Assembly: GCA_024760905.1 (NCBI GenBank)
Contig: CM045735.1
Span: 34,024,749 to 34,088,748 of the forward strand
Length of the DNA stretch: 64,000 nt
From: Plotosus lineatus
Taxonomy: Eukaryota > Chordata > Actinopteri > Siluriformes > Plotosidae
Direction of reading: 5' to 3'
The notes under the pieces were generated by a model. The model was not told where the DNA came from. It made no database searches and saw only the letters and a list, made by a program, of their open reading frames with translations. Below are positions 10,971 to 22,190 of this stretch, piece by piece. Made by a program: the position numbers and the translations under genes. Each line of letters begins with the position of its first letter. Within the stretch, counting starts at the first letter, position 1.

Positions 10971-11187
10971 TAGTCCTTCTCAAAAAATTAGCATATTGTG
11001 ATAAAGTTCATTATTTCCTGTAATGTACTGATAAAAATTAAACTTTCACATATTTAAGATTCATTGCACACCAACTGAAATATTTCAGGTCTATTACTGT
11101 TTTAATACTGATGATTTTGGCATACAGCTCATGAAAAACCAAAATTCCTCTCAAAAAATTAGCATATCATGAAAAGGTTCTCTAAAT
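10971..11187 (+). mobile_element. Tc1-A copy 2, left-end fragment
   Basis: Only the first 215 or so bases of Tc1-A remain, from CTAGTCCTTCTCAAAAAATT to the second repeat motif near 11,150. The transposase and right end are absent. It abuts the hAT transposase remnant directly, so a deletion removed the rest of the Tc1 and probably some hAT sequence. Confidence 0.85.
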
Positions 11188-12442
11188 GACAGCTCTCAGT
11201 CTCTCTCTGTTTTTAGTTTTTATAGCAGTTAGGCTTGAAATGCTTAGCTCATACAGATATGTTGTGGAAAATGGGAGCAATGTCAGAACAGCTTTGTGGG
11301 CCAGAATGGAGAACTCCTTGCCAGCAGTCAACCAAAAACTGTCCAAAGGAAGATCAGCAAATCTTAGTTTTAAACTACGATCCTGTTTCAATTCATTTAG
11401 ATCCTCTTGCTCTTGTAAAGCCATGTCCTTTCCTACAACTGATGCTGAGCTGTATGGGTCCCTAACCCAGTCAAAGCATTCAATGGAGGCTGAAGAGAAA
11501 TAAAATGACAACTTCTCTTCTAGAGTTTTCAAATGTTTCCCTATTACCTCACACAGTGCAGCAGTGTGATCTTGCCATTTCTCTGTGAGTGGGAACATCT
11601 CCAGGTTGGCACTTTGCACATGTTGTTGCCAGAGGTGCACCTTTAAACAGAATCCATTTAATTTATCTGTGCTTGTAAGGAGGTTTTCATTTCAGCCTAG
11701 CATCAGTACATTCAGTTTATTCAGATGATGAAATATATCTGCCAGGTATGCCAGCTTTGTGCACCACTCATCACTTGCAAACAGATTTGAGTAATCAGAC
11801 CTCTCATTTGTCTGAAACACTAAGTTTCTCCTGCAGCTCATACACACGGGTCAGCACCTTGCCGCGCGACAACCATCGGACATCCGTATGGAGCAATAAG
11901 GCTTTATGCTTCGCTCCCATTTCCTCACACAACGATGCAAATTTCCGACTTCTCAGAAGTTGTGTCTTTACAAAGTTCACTATGTAAACCACATTGGTCA
12001 ACACAGGAACCAGTTCTGCTGGTAAAGTCTTAGCAACCAGGGCATCACGGTGCAAAAAACAGTGCGTAATAATAAGATCGGGGTTTCTTTCCTTCAGTCT
12101 GCTAACAAAGCCCTTGGTGTGCCCGACCATGGCTGCAGCTCCATCAGTGCAAACACCTGTGCAATTTTTTTTCACACAAGTCCTCCCAGGTCAAGATATT
12201 CTGATGTGACCCGAAAAATTTCCTCTCCTGTTGTTTTTTCTGGCAGTGCCTTGCAAAATAGGAACTTTTCTCTAATGGCATCTCCATCCACAAAACGCAC
12301 ATTGGCCAAGAGCTGAGAATGTCCACTAACATCCATAGACTCATCAAGTTGCAACGCAAATAAAAACTTCTCCATGACTGCCACCACAACCACACAGACG
12401 TGCATAACAATTCTCTTGAAGGAACGAGGCCACCCGGCCAAT
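11182..12442 (-). pseudogene. hAT transposase relic (ZBED5/Charlie-like)
   Basis: Three minus-strand blocks read in order N to C. At 12,441-12,172 the segment LFALQLDESMDVSGHSQLL holds the first catalytic-region Asp of hAT enzymes. At 12,175-11,804 [16 protein letters not shown] and [19 protein letters not shown] are highly typical of this family. At 11,640-11,182 the stretch [19 protein letters not shown] matches the C-terminal dimerisation motif. Frames change between blocks, and part of the insertion domain around 11,650-11,800 is not open. The N-terminal BED finger is not seen. The enzyme would cut and paste DNA with 8-bp duplications, matching the flanks, but this copy is dead. Confidence 0.88.
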
Positions 12443-12545
12443 TATTACATTACTCTGCAAGTCATTGTTCCAGCACTGACACTCGACAATGACATAATAT
12501 TTGAAGATAATGATCAATAAATGTTTTAAATTATAAATTATAAAT

Positions 12546-12895
12546 GTGGGGGCAGTGGTGGTCTCGTGGTCTAGGGCACTGGATCACTGATCCAATGGTT
12601 GGGGGTCGAGTCCCACACTCCACAGGGTTGTCACCCCCCCCCCAGTGCAGCTAACTTGGTTATCAAAGGCCAGCCATGTCTCTCACTGCCTATGGTGTGA
12701 GGCATGTAAAAGAACCATTGCTGACTTTCGACAAGAGTAGGCTGCAAAGCCATCGGTGTGTTTCCGCCCTGCGATAGCCTGGCAAGCTGTCCAGGGTGTA
12801 CTCTGCCCTCGCCCGGAGTTGGCTGGGATAGGCACTAGCCTCCTCACGACCCTAATTAGGATGAAGCGGTTACATAAAATGAACGGAACGGAATT
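12546..12895 (+). mobile_element. Chimeric SINE (SINE-A head, SINE-B tail), copy 2
   Basis: The head 'gcagtggtggtctcgtgg' with a B-box-like GGGGGTCGAGTCCC and the SINE-A body run to about 12,770. The sequence then switches to CCCTGCGATAGCCTGGCAAG and CCAGGGTGTACTCTGCCCTC, the 3' half of SINE-B, ending in 'aggatgaagcggttacat'. It lies inside the hAT element. The same fusion occurs at 4,145-4,412. Confidence 0.8.
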
Positions 12896-13000
12896 ATAAA
12901 GGTTATAAATTAAAAAAAAGTGATATTGGATAATTTATCGCGGCACACCTGACGATCTCTCACAGCACACTAATGTGCCATGGCACACTGGTTGAAAAAC

Positions 13001-13002
<2 letters not shown>

Positions 13003-13040
<38 letters not shown>

Positions 13041-13492
13041 TACAGTACAAACTCGTATAGGTTACTTATACAAGGTTTAAACATATGTTCCCCTCTAAAG
13101 AATGCCCTGTAACAACTTAGAAACAAATTCATCTAACCGGCCGTCCGGAACCTAACTTGTTGGTAAGCTGTGGAGCTTCTGGACTTACATTGTTGCATCT
13201 GTGTGTGCACACGCATCTGCGTGCATGTGTTTGTATGTGTGTCGTCTTCTTCTAATGCAGTTCCATCTGTATGGGCGTGTATTTATATTTTATTTACATC
13301 CCATGTTACTTTTTAATGTTTAATTGTAATTCTAAGCATTTATAGCATTGAATATATATTTACTGATATTATATACACATATACATGTACGTATACATCA
13401 GTGGGGTGGGTGGGGGTAATCCTACTTCGCGGATTTCGATAGTCGCGTTGAAATCTCGGTCCCATATAACCGCGGAAAGTGAGGGATCCCCG
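13003..13492 (+). mobile_element. R1 pogo-like element, right half (interrupted copy)
   Basis: It begins in the (GA)n tract at the hAT insertion point, then follows the R1 order 'tacaaactcgtataggttac', 'attctaagcatttatagcatt', a GT-rich part, and TCCTACTTCGCGGATTTCG. It ends GAGGGATCCCCGTA near 13,492, the worn right terminal repeat. Confidence 0.8.
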
Positions 13493-13510
13493 TACTGCCA
13501 TTCACATATA

Positions 13511-14002
13511 TGTGAGCCACTCCACCGAAAGTAGGCTCTTGCATCCAAAAAATGAGCTTTCTACACAGTCAGATAGAGGAGGCATAAAGCTGCAGAATGC
13601 AGCTAAATGTTTGTCAATACCTTGAAAACTGACCGAGCTATGCCATTTCTTGTGTCAGCATTCAACTAAAAATTTCACAAGACGTTTTAGATAAAAATGA
13701 GCACAAACATTGCACTTCTTCCAACATCATTAGTCCTTAGCAACCAAACATTTTTATGCATTTCAGCCATATAACGTTTTAGAAAACATGTCTAGGAAAA
13801 GTTTTAGGAAGAGATAAGAGAAATCATTCTCATTTTAATCTGACACACCGTTTTTAAACCAATCAGTCACCATGGTAAGCCCCCCAAAATGAACAAAAAA
13901 ACCAGACAATTTTTTTTTTCATTTCTGTTTATTCCAATAAGATCAGTATGTATCTTTTTGACAATTTTATAAAAGGTTCAAAATGCCTTCAAATGATACT
14001 GA

Positions 14003-14035
<33 letters not shown>

Positions 14036-15142
14036 ACTGCCAGGTTCAACCAATCACACTGAAATTAAGAAAACTATATAACAAAACTCTCTGATCTCTT
14101 TATACAAGTAATCATCAACTCTGCCCTCATCATCTTAATCTATATCCTGCTCAGCAGAAAGGATCACATCACCAAACAACTGACTTATCACACTTTTATT
14201 AACAGATGCCTCTTCTTCATCAAAATCTTCATCAACACAGCTGGCATCATCATTATCAGTTTGTTCATATGTAAAAGGTATGAAACAAGTATTTTTCCAG
14301 GTCTTGACCAATTTTCGTACAAAACTAAACAACACACGATCCAGCATGTCCAGTCCAGACAAGATTACACACAAATCAAATAATCAAAAAAGTTCTATAA
14401 TCAAATTTTGCATGCAGAGAAAAATACTCACCGGCAAAATAATCAAGAACGCCAAGCATTCCGGCATCTTCAAAGCCCAATTCTCGCATCGAATTTAACA
14501 TCCATACTAATGCTGCTAGACATCACAGATGACATTTCACTCTCCTTTTCCAGAAATTATGTGTATTCACAATCTTATAAATAAACTTAATGACTGTTAT
14601 TGAAGAGAAAGTCGGCAATAAATTCAGCATGCAGTAAACCAGAAGCAGGAAGTAAACCGGAAGTTAACATGTGACGGGCACTGCGCATGTGCAAGCCCTA
14701 GCTGACCAATCAGTGTGCTTGTTTCAGATCTTCCTTAGCAACTAGCCTGCATTGTTTATGAGCACATCATCTTCACGACCTTTATTTTATTCACTGAAAC
14801 TGTATTTTAATATCAAAGCAGTATTCAAAATGGACAGATTACTTCATGGCAATTCTTCTGATGTATGGATTATAGTGTGTCTTGTACCAAACTCGGTGAA
14901 TAATTGCAACGAAAACCAGCAAGTTTGCTACTGTTTTTATCTAGTTTTATGAGGATGCTCGCCAGAAAAGGGGGGGGGGCATTTTAGTCGATTTCACATG
15001 AGCAAGTGATAGGTGAATAATTGTTTTAATAGTTTATGCAAAAATCCGAATTTCAATAAAAATGGACAACTCTTATTTTTCTGCCCTTTATCTCAAAAGT
15101 GGTCTGTGCGACAAGCGCCTACTTTCGGTGGAGCGCCTCACA
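13511..15142 (-). mobile_element. GTGAG foldback/TIR element, long copy 1
   Basis: The ends are inverted: TGTGAGCCACTCCACCGAAA at 13,511 and a right end whose reverse complement reads TGTGAGGCGCTCCACCGAAA (ending 15,142). The interior is shared with the copy at 25,400-26,901, in the opposite orientation. It includes a minus-strand acidic coding-like segment and an AATAAA-type signal downstream. I cannot assign a superfamily, and no transposase motif is visible. Target duplication was not resolved. Both long copies share unique internal sequence, which suggests a non-autonomous element that captured or kept part of a gene. Confidence 0.7.
14135..14374 (-). pseudogene. Acidic coding-like segment inside GTGAG element
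   Basis: The minus-strand frame contains FVRKLVKTWKNTCFIPFTYE, then a run of acidic residues (DDASCVDEDFDEEEA), and ends SAEQDID before a TAA stop. The same sequence, with in-frame damage, occurs on the plus strand at about 26,060-26,288. Upstream on the minus strand, another short frame starts at an ATG near 14,480 and meets a GTGAGT, which would suit a donor site. I do not recognise a family. It could be the tail of a transposase or a captured host exon. Confidence 0.4.
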
Positions 15143-16757
15143 TATTACCTGTAGTACCGGTATACAGCTTTATCAGGCTCTACACCTGAATACCAAAATT
15201 TAATAAGAGGTCAGATGATACATAAATAATAATATGATATGAATATAATATGATAATGATACATAAAGTACAATTAACTGTATACTGCAGTCATGCAGCC
15301 ACCGTTCCCCAAAATCTTGTTGAGCCAGTGCTGGTTTTGAACAACAAATAAGATCCATGACAAATAAAGGATGGAAAAAGACATCAGTGGAGTAGCCCGT
15401 CACAGAGTCTGTCCGTCTACGTCAAAAGGCCAAAGTGATGGCCTCAAGAAGTAAAAGATAATTTATTATCCTGAGACAGACTGCCAAGTAGACTTTAAAG
15501 GGGTGTGGGTCAATCAAGTGTGCATAACCATTTTGGTGACTTGAAACTGGTTTTCTTTATTTACAAAGAAAACTGCTCAGCAAACAATTGTAGAAAAGAA
15601 AATCTGGTGCTATCAGAGCGGTTTCACTTCCTTGTCTCACTCCATGTTATTGCCGAGTTACAGTGTAATTAACTCCTTGTCAGGTGTTTCACGAGGTCCG
15701 GTGCTGGGACATATCCAAATGTATTGTTCATTTAGAACTTATATAAAAGCAGCCATAAGGGAACAGATGGAAAAGACTGGCATTCAACTTCACTACTGAT
15801 GGTCAGAACATCAATTTGGAATTGTATCTTATCTTCTAGTTCTTGCGCACATTGCTAATAGCTGTTGATGCACTTCCTGTATGGAAGGAAAGGCAGGAAA
15901 CTCCCACAATGGGATCATTTCCTGACCTTGAGACACCACTGAAGTCTGATTTTCAGATTGGACCCTTTTCATACAAACTGCTTTCCAATGTTTCTGTTAT
16001 GATATTGAATATATCATGTACGAACCGATTTCATAACAAATACACGTACAGAAAAGCAGTGGCTCCTGTTTTAACTTGATGTCAATTGTGCGAGCTGAAA
16101 TGTACTACTAACACTCCTTATTAGCCTGTTTGGTTAATGATGACTGGATGAACAGGTGGTACAAACACACAAAAAAGTCCTTGCTTTTCTTTCAATCTTC
16201 TCATTTTGAGTGCTTGGTGTAGAAACATAAAATAAGATTATTAGTTCAAGGTATTTTATACCAAAACTTTACATGTGTGTAAATTATTTGGTAAATTGTG
16301 CCCATTTCATAGGTAACATTTACTTCAGTCAGCAGGAGCAATCACTGCTTCCATCTTTTATTGGAAGGAGTCATTTCTGCTCGCAATGCATTCTGGGATA
16401 TGATCAAATGTGTCTGTTGTAAAAATCTGCATCAGGTATTTCAAAATGCACTTCCCACCTCTGGAACTGGTTGTTCCTGATTGCTGAAAGTAAACATTAC
16501 TTATGAAATTGGGGGGATTTACGAAAACATCAAGATAAGGTGATACAGTGTGGACAAACTGAATCATGGATTAATACATACAGATGTGCGAGTATGAAGC
16601 AAATATTCAATATAATCTTTAATTCTGAGTGAATTTCATTATGCAATACTGTATCAACAAATTTTAATTGGTCAATTACAGTGGCAGTCACAAAATTATA
16701 ATGTTCTTGCTTTGGTAAAATTACTTCCGCAGGGCACAAATAGATTATTATACCTCA
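15143..16757. other. Unassigned intronic sequence
   Basis: No transposon, SINE or exon with both splice sites could be recognised here. It is AT-rich and mostly unique to the eye. Confidence 0.45.
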
Positions 16758-16768
16758 TCATAGTTATA

Positions 16769-17056
16769 CATGTAAGAGGTTTTGGAGACAAAGTCAGAGA
16801 GGCTAGACTGAGATGGTTTGGACATGTATAGAGGACATGTATAGATAGTGAATATATTGGTATTAGGATGCTGAGGTTGGAACTACCAGGCAGAATGCCT
16901 AGAGGAAGATCAAAGAAAAGATTTATGGATGTGGTGAAAGAGAACATGAAGGTAGTTGGTGTAAGAGAAGATGCAGAGGATAGGGTGAGATGGTAGCAAA
17001 TCATTTGCTGTGGCAACCCCTGAAGGGAACAGCCGAAAGGAAAAGAAGATACTTCC
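16769..17056 (+). mobile_element. RTE LINE, short 3' fragment with target duplication (L1)
   Basis: Only the last part of the RTE LINE is present: the C-terminal coding end (GDKVREARLRWFGHV-like, with damage), then the 3' tail ending GAAAGGAAAAGAAG. The direct repeat TCATAGTTATA flanks it (16,758-16,768 and 17,057-17,067). This is strong 5' truncation typical of target-primed reverse transcription. Confidence 0.8.
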
Positions 17057-17067
17057 TCATAGTTATA

Positions 17068-18029
17068 ATGAAATGTCACTCCTAGTGGGTATCCGATAAA
17101 TATTTTGCTTACATATAATAAAATCTGCTTTTTGTGGGATTTGGGGATTTTTTTTCCAAGAGTCCATGCGCAGTATACCACCTGAATGTAAATGACTTGT
17201 ACCAGACCCCTCTAAAAAAAAATTTAATTAAAAAATCTGTGCAGAACTTTTGTGTTATCTTGTACACAAACAGGCAAACTGAGATGAAAACATCACCTTG
17301 GTGATACAATAGATAACTGTGTAATCAGAAATTATTTCATCATTTCTTGGACACTAAGTGACTGCGGTTTTCAATGTTGTGTTTCTCACAGAGAACTATC
17401 ATTATATTTGTGCATGCAGTGATGACAAATTAGTGTGTGGTTCTCATCCTAGAGTTAAGAAACTTCAAGTTAAACAAAGCAATATAATGCCAGTTACTGT
17501 TGTCCAATTTTAACCTCATTCCTACATCAATAAATCTTCAAAATAGAAAATCATTAATTTTCTAGGAATTACTCAGAATGATCTCATGACACCAAGTTTC
17601 CCAGGCCAAAAGAGCACTAACAAATTTAAACCAACCCCACAGCTTTATTACCATTGTTATTGTCTGTCTGTCTGTCTCTGACCTTCTGATTCTGATGAGG
17701 AAAGCGGTCTGACTATCTAGGTATGAAAACGGGAAAAAAGACAAGGACGTAAAGAGCAAGGTTAGCTCCAGTAGCATTTTATCTCAATTCTATTGTTGCT
17801 TCAAGAACACCACTGCCTGCAAACAAGGGGAACCAGTCTTAGATTACACTGACAGTCGAGTACACTACAATCACCCGCTCCTTTTCTCTGTGAACCAGAA
17901 ACCTTCGGGGAAATTGTAAGTACGTACAGTACTACCTTTCCCATTGAGAATCACCCCCCCCCCATGTTGGGATTCTGAAATAAAATCTGCCTTGAACTGC
18001 AGTTGTTTTGTCAAATGGTTTCTTCTCCA
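17068..18029. other. Unassigned intronic sequence
   Basis: It contains a short (GTCT)n near 17,660-17,680 and a C-run near 17,953. No supported exon or repeat family was seen. Confidence 0.45.
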
Positions 18030-18144
18030 AAACCCTCTCAGCAAACCACTTAAACCAACTGTGTCCCAGGGAGGCTGGAACCCATCTCAGTAAACAATGG
18101 AACACATCCTGAACAAAAAAAAAAAAACTACAGAGCTAACACGC

Positions 18145-18198
<54 letters not shown>

Positions 18199-18275
18199 AA
18201 CAGCAATCAGCTGAATGTGCATGTGTTTGGACTGTCGGAGGAAACTGGAGTACTCAGAGAAAACCCACAAAGTTG
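18030..18275 (-). mobile_element. SINE-B relic (minus) split by CA repeat
   Basis: The 3' part (CCCAGGGAGGCTGGAACCCA) and middle part (TGTTTGGACTGTCGGAGGAA, 'ctggagtactcagagaaaac') of SINE-B are in minus orientation, separated by a (CA)n expansion at about 18,148-18,193. The head is lost. Confidence 0.65.
18148..18193. repeat. (CA)n microsatellite
   Basis: About 23 CA units, grown inside a SINE-B relic. Confidence 0.9.
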
Positions 18276-18901
18276 TAACACTGGAAATACAAACCTAATA
18301 AAAAAAGAAACATCTCTCATCACCTCTTGCTAATGAGGTTCTTTTATTGCCTTTTTTGGAACTTTGTACAAAAACAATCATTAAGAGATATTTACTGAAG
18401 TTTTTTTGGATAATTGAAATATGACCCAGATAACTGTTCTTTAGATTTTAAAGATGATTTGAATGTAATTTCAAATCTAGGAATATATTTATAGATTCTT
18501 CAACATTGTGAGATTATTTGGATATGTTCTATTACGGTAGGCCTGGAAGGGTGCAGCGTGTTTTGCACTCGGAGTGCTGTTCTACAAAGTTAGAATATGT
18601 ACCGAGTTTGTATTTTTTTGTAAATCGAGTTAAAAAAACAAAATTAAAGTGACAGTGACTCATTTCCTTTCTAACGTAAAAACAATCTAACATCAAATTA
18701 AAGTTCTTTGATTGGCTTGGTTAACACAATCAATGAAATATTCTATTAACACCGAGAATAACAACAAGCTATTCACAGCTCTAATTAGCAGTACTATATG
18801 CCAGACCATTTATACGGTCAATTGAATATTTACATTATGTTGCACTAAAACATTTGACTGGTGTAAGAAGGTCATTAACAATAAAATATTAAAGTTAAGG
18901 C
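18276..18901. other. Unassigned intronic sequence
   Basis: AT-rich with no recognised feature. Phrases near 18,380-18,600 (gaagtttttttggataattg; gtaggcctggaagg) resemble text at 52,000-52,140, so a low-copy old repeat may be present. Confidence 0.4.
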
Positions 18902-18911
18902 AAAAGAGATG

Positions 18912-19220
18912 CAAAGGTAAAGTCCATTGAGCTTTTTACACCCGAGCTATGGTGGCTCATCGGACCAGTGCTTATCCCCGGTTTCCATAGTGTGAAGCGA
19001 CTAGGAGTACAACTCCTCCTGGATGGGACGCTAGTCTGTAATGGCAGGTTACCTTCCCAGTATATTTTTACTGGTACCCATTTATACTGCTGGGTGAACA
19101 GATGTACACTTGTGGTTAAGATCTTGCCCAGGGGTCTTAGGGGAGGGGTTCAACTGGGATTTGAACACACAACCTCCAGATCATGAGTGCAGTACCCTAA
19201 CCACTACGCCACCAGCCCCA
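18912..19220 (-). mobile_element. SINE-C copy with target duplication
   Basis: A third tRNA-derived SINE type. The minus strand starts GGGGCTGGTGGCGTAGTGGT with a B-box-like GTTCAAATCCC. It contains 'cagcagtataaatgggtaccagt' and ends in a tail near 18,912-18,940. It is flanked by AAAAGAGATG (18,902-18,911 and 19,221-19,230). It matches the copy at 21,529-21,842. Confidence 0.85.
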
Positions 19221-19230
19221 AAAAGAGATG

Positions 19231-19599
19231 TAAGGAGTTGACAAAATCTTTCCACCAAATACAATGCACAGAAAAAAAGGGAGGGAAAAATTTGCTTCTC
19301 AACAACAAACATAAAAATGCTGTAACTTCATTGCTAAATCAAAAGACTTTGAATAACCTCGAATGACGACAATCCAGACACCAACGCCTCAGTGCCAGGA
19401 AATGATCTGGTCTGACATAAGGTTTACTTTCTAGGAGTTCCTCCAGAACAGATCAATAGAACAGTGTATAATAAACTTATAAAACGATGTGTACTCAGGT
19501 ACGCAGTAACAAGCAGACAGAGGTCTCCTGTGTCACAATTAAATTTTTGAAAATGGCAGGGAAGAAGTTCACTGATCATGTAAGAGTGATAAAAACAAA

Positions 19600-19656
<57 letters not shown>

Positions 19657-20105
19657 TAACTCGCCATTTTACACCATGGAAAACATACAATACGGCAGCA
19701 GGTAAAGATTCGGACACCTGTTCTCGTTTCATGATTCAGGTTTTTAAATCAGTGATATGATGATATCCCATTGCAGCCATTTACTTTTTCTGAAATAAAA
19801 CAGTTTACATGCATGCAAACAGCAAATGGGTTATTCATTATCACACCTATAATATATAAGACAGGGCTCTTCATCAGTCATGATTTGTACATGTTGCTTT
19901 GGATATGTTGCTTAGTTGTAATTTACTGTGCTAAGCTACGGAGAGAAAAAAACCATGATTATCTACACCTGGTATGGTTTACTGCGGACTACAAAAGTCA
20001 ACCTTGGTAGAAATATTGCACATATAGAATAACTTAAAATTCCTGGTGGGAGTAGGAATAAGTCAAACTGGCAATAAGAAATCCTGCAAAGTTGGAAAAG
20101 GCTTT
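19231..20105. other. Unassigned intronic sequence with CA repeat
   Basis: The only clear feature is a (CA)n tract at about 19,600-19,653. Frames across it are artefacts. Confidence 0.5.
19600..19653. repeat. (CA)n microsatellite
   Basis: About 27 CA units. Confidence 0.9.
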
Positions 20106-20122
20106 TATATAATCTCCCTTCT

Positions 20123-21161
20123 TCTTTTCCTTTCGGCTGTTCCCTTCAGGGGTCGCCACAGCAAACCATCCACCTCCAGCTCACCCTGTCCTCCGCATCT
20201 TCTTTAACTCCAATGACCCTCATGTCCTCCTTCACCACATCCATAAATCTCTTCTTTGGTCTTCCTCTCGGCCTTCTGCCTGGTAGTTCCAACCTCAGCA
20301 TCCTACTACCAATATATTCACTATCCCTCCTCTGTACATGTCCAAACCATCTCAATCTAGCCTCTCTGACGTTGTCTCCAAAACATCTGACATGGGCTGT
20401 CCCCCTGATGTGCTCATTTCTAATCCTATCCATCCTCGTTACTCCGAGAGAGAACCTCAACATTTTCATCTCTGCTACTTCCAGCTCTGCCTCCTGCCTT
20501 TTCCTCAGCGCCACTGTTTCTAAGCCATACAACATCGCTGGCCTCACCACCGTCTTGTACACTTTTCCTTTGATTCTTGCTGACACTTTCCTATCGCACA
20601 TCACACCGGACACTTTTCTCCAACCATTCCAGCCTGCCTGCACACGCTTCTTCACCTCTTTTCCACACTCCATTGCTCTTGACTGTTGAGCCGAAGTACT
20701 TAAAATCCTCCACCTTCGTTATCTCTGCTCCCTGTAACATCACTGTTCCTCTTGGGTCTCTCTCATTCACACACATGTATTCTGATTTTCTGAGGCTAAC
20801 CTTCATTCCTCTCCTTTCCAGGGCATACCTCCACCTGTCTAGATTTTCCTCCACTTGTTCTCTGCTCTCACTACAGATCACAATGTCATCTGCAAACATC
20901 ATCGTCCATGGAGATTCTTGCCTAACCTTGTCTGTCAGCCTGTCCATCACCATAGCAAACAAGAAGGGGCTCAGAGCTGATCCTTGATGCAGTCCCACCT
21001 CCACCTTAAATTTGTCGGTCATGCCGACAGCACACCTCACCACTGTCTTACATCTCTCATACATGTCCAGCACCACTCTAACATACTTCTCTGCCACTCC
21101 AGACTTTCTCATGCAATACCACAGTTCTTCTCTTGGCACCCTGTCATATGCTTTATAATAA
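20123..21161 (-). mobile_element. RTE LINE, 5'-truncated copy with target duplication (L2)
   Basis: On the minus strand it enters within the reverse transcriptase and runs to the LINE 3' end (CTTCTTTTCCTTTCGG on the plus strand). It is bounded by TATATAATCTCCCTTCT at 20,106-20,122 and 21,162-21,178, a 17-bp perfect duplication. This is clear evidence for insertion by reverse transcription. The high similarity to the 28.7-30.7 kb copy suggests a fairly recent event. Confidence 0.9.
20146..21139 (-). pseudogene. RTE reverse transcriptase, C-terminal half (L2)
   Basis: Two overlapping minus-strand frames. At 21,139-20,591 it reads [20 protein letters not shown], then [20 protein letters not shown] and MMFADDIVICSES; FADD is the catalytic metal-binding box. 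At 20,673-20,146 it reads LYGLETVALRKRQEAELEVA and FGHVQRRDSEYIGSRMLRLE, then PGRRPRGRPKKRF. One frame change separates them. The endonuclease and the N-terminal RT are absent. The product of an intact copy would nick DNA and copy its own RNA into the genome. Confidence 0.88.
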
Positions 21162-21178
21162 TATATAATCTCCCTTCT

Positions 21179-21517
21179 ACTCCCTTAATATTTCTGTTTC
21201 CAAATGAAAGTGATCACGGGGGATTAGATCAGAGCTCTCATGTCATTCCTTGGTAAGTTTAATCATGACAGCAATCAGTTTGATTCTTATATATGAAAAT
21301 GGAGTGAGAGTACCTGATGTAACGGACATACATGTAGTTCATATTTAAGATTAACTGCTAGGATTATCTCCTATTCCTTATGTTCGGCTGTCTAGGGAGG
21401 TTAGTGATTAGGAATTATAATGATATAGAAGATTTTTGGTGGCAGTGTCGTCTTTATAGGTGTTGGTTTGTCTGTCTGAAAACAAAATCCTGACCACACC
21501 TGATTTGCACAAAACTT
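21179..21517. other. Unassigned intronic sequence
   Basis: No recognisable feature. It ends in the SINE-C target site. Confidence 0.4.
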
Positions 21518-21528
21518 AGTGGGAAGCC

Positions 21529-21842
21529 TGTGGGACTGGTGGTGTAGTGGTTAGGGTGCTGTAGTCATGATTGAGAGGTTGTGTGTTCAAATCCCAGTTA
21601 GAGCCCCACGGTGCAAAGACCCCTGGGCAAGGTCTTAACCACAAGTGTGGCTCTGTTCACCCAGCAGTATATATGGGTACCAGTAAAAATATACTGGGAA
21701 GGTAACCTGCGATGGACTAGCTTCCCATCCAGGAGGAGTTGAACTCCTGGTCGCTTCACATTATGGAAACTGCAGATAAGCACCGGCCTGATGAGCCACT
21801 AGGCTCGAGTGTAAAAAAGCCAAGAATACTTTACCTTTACCC
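21529..21842 (+). mobile_element. SINE-C copy with target duplication
   Basis: The tRNA-like head GGTGGTGTAGTGGTTAGGGT has a B-box-like GTTCAAATCCC near 21,590. The body shares 'ggcaaggtcttaaccacaag' with the 18.9 kb copy, and the tail is 'gaatactttacctttac'. The flanking AGTGGGAAGCC occurs at 21,518-21,528 and 21,843-21,853. Confidence 0.88.
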
Positions 21843-21853
21843 AGTGGGAAGCC

Positions 21854-22190
21854 AACAAAAACTTTGACACAAGTGCCAACAGACATGCAGTTATGATGGA
21901 AAGCTAATAGCTTATATAGACTTTTTAATGAATTGATTCCTTTGTCCTCAACTGACCTTCAAATGGTCAAACCTCAGCCATCTCGTACATCCTTCAAACA
22001 AGAACATTTTTACTAATCCGTCAGGTCAATGTACTTTCGAACATAATTGTAAGACCAGCACATGAGAAATGAAAACCAGTACCCACATAAAGACTATTGC
22101 TCAATACAAGTTCATGAAGTTTGTCATCATTTCAACTACACATAGCTGACACAGTACAGAGTGAAATGAGATGTTTCTCCAGGACCTGAC
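21854..22190. other. Unassigned intronic sequence
   Basis: Nothing recognised. Confidence 0.4.

Larger units (their letters stand above)
10840..13002 (-). mobile_element. hAT (Charlie/ZBED-like) DNA transposon with 8-bp target duplication
   Basis: The ends are inverted: CAGTGTTTTTCAACC at 10,840 and GGTTGAAAAACTG ending at 13,002. They are flanked by ATGGAGAG (10,832-10,839) and ATAGAGAG (13,003-13,010), an 8-bp duplication with one mismatch, as expected for hAT. It carries a broken transposase on the minus strand plus two later insertions (a Tc1-A fragment and a chimeric SINE). It landed in the (GA)n of an R1 element. Intact R1 copies at 43,560 and 61,415 show the uninterrupted site. Confidence 0.85.

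Noticed and set aside
19424..19732. Minus frame resembling a membrane protein (CVCVCV repeats)
   Set aside because: Translation of the (CA)n microsatellite at 19,600-19,653.
20213..20689. Plus-strand frames of 136-158 residues over the 20 kb LINE
   Set aside because: Antisense shadows of the minus-strand RTE reverse transcriptase.
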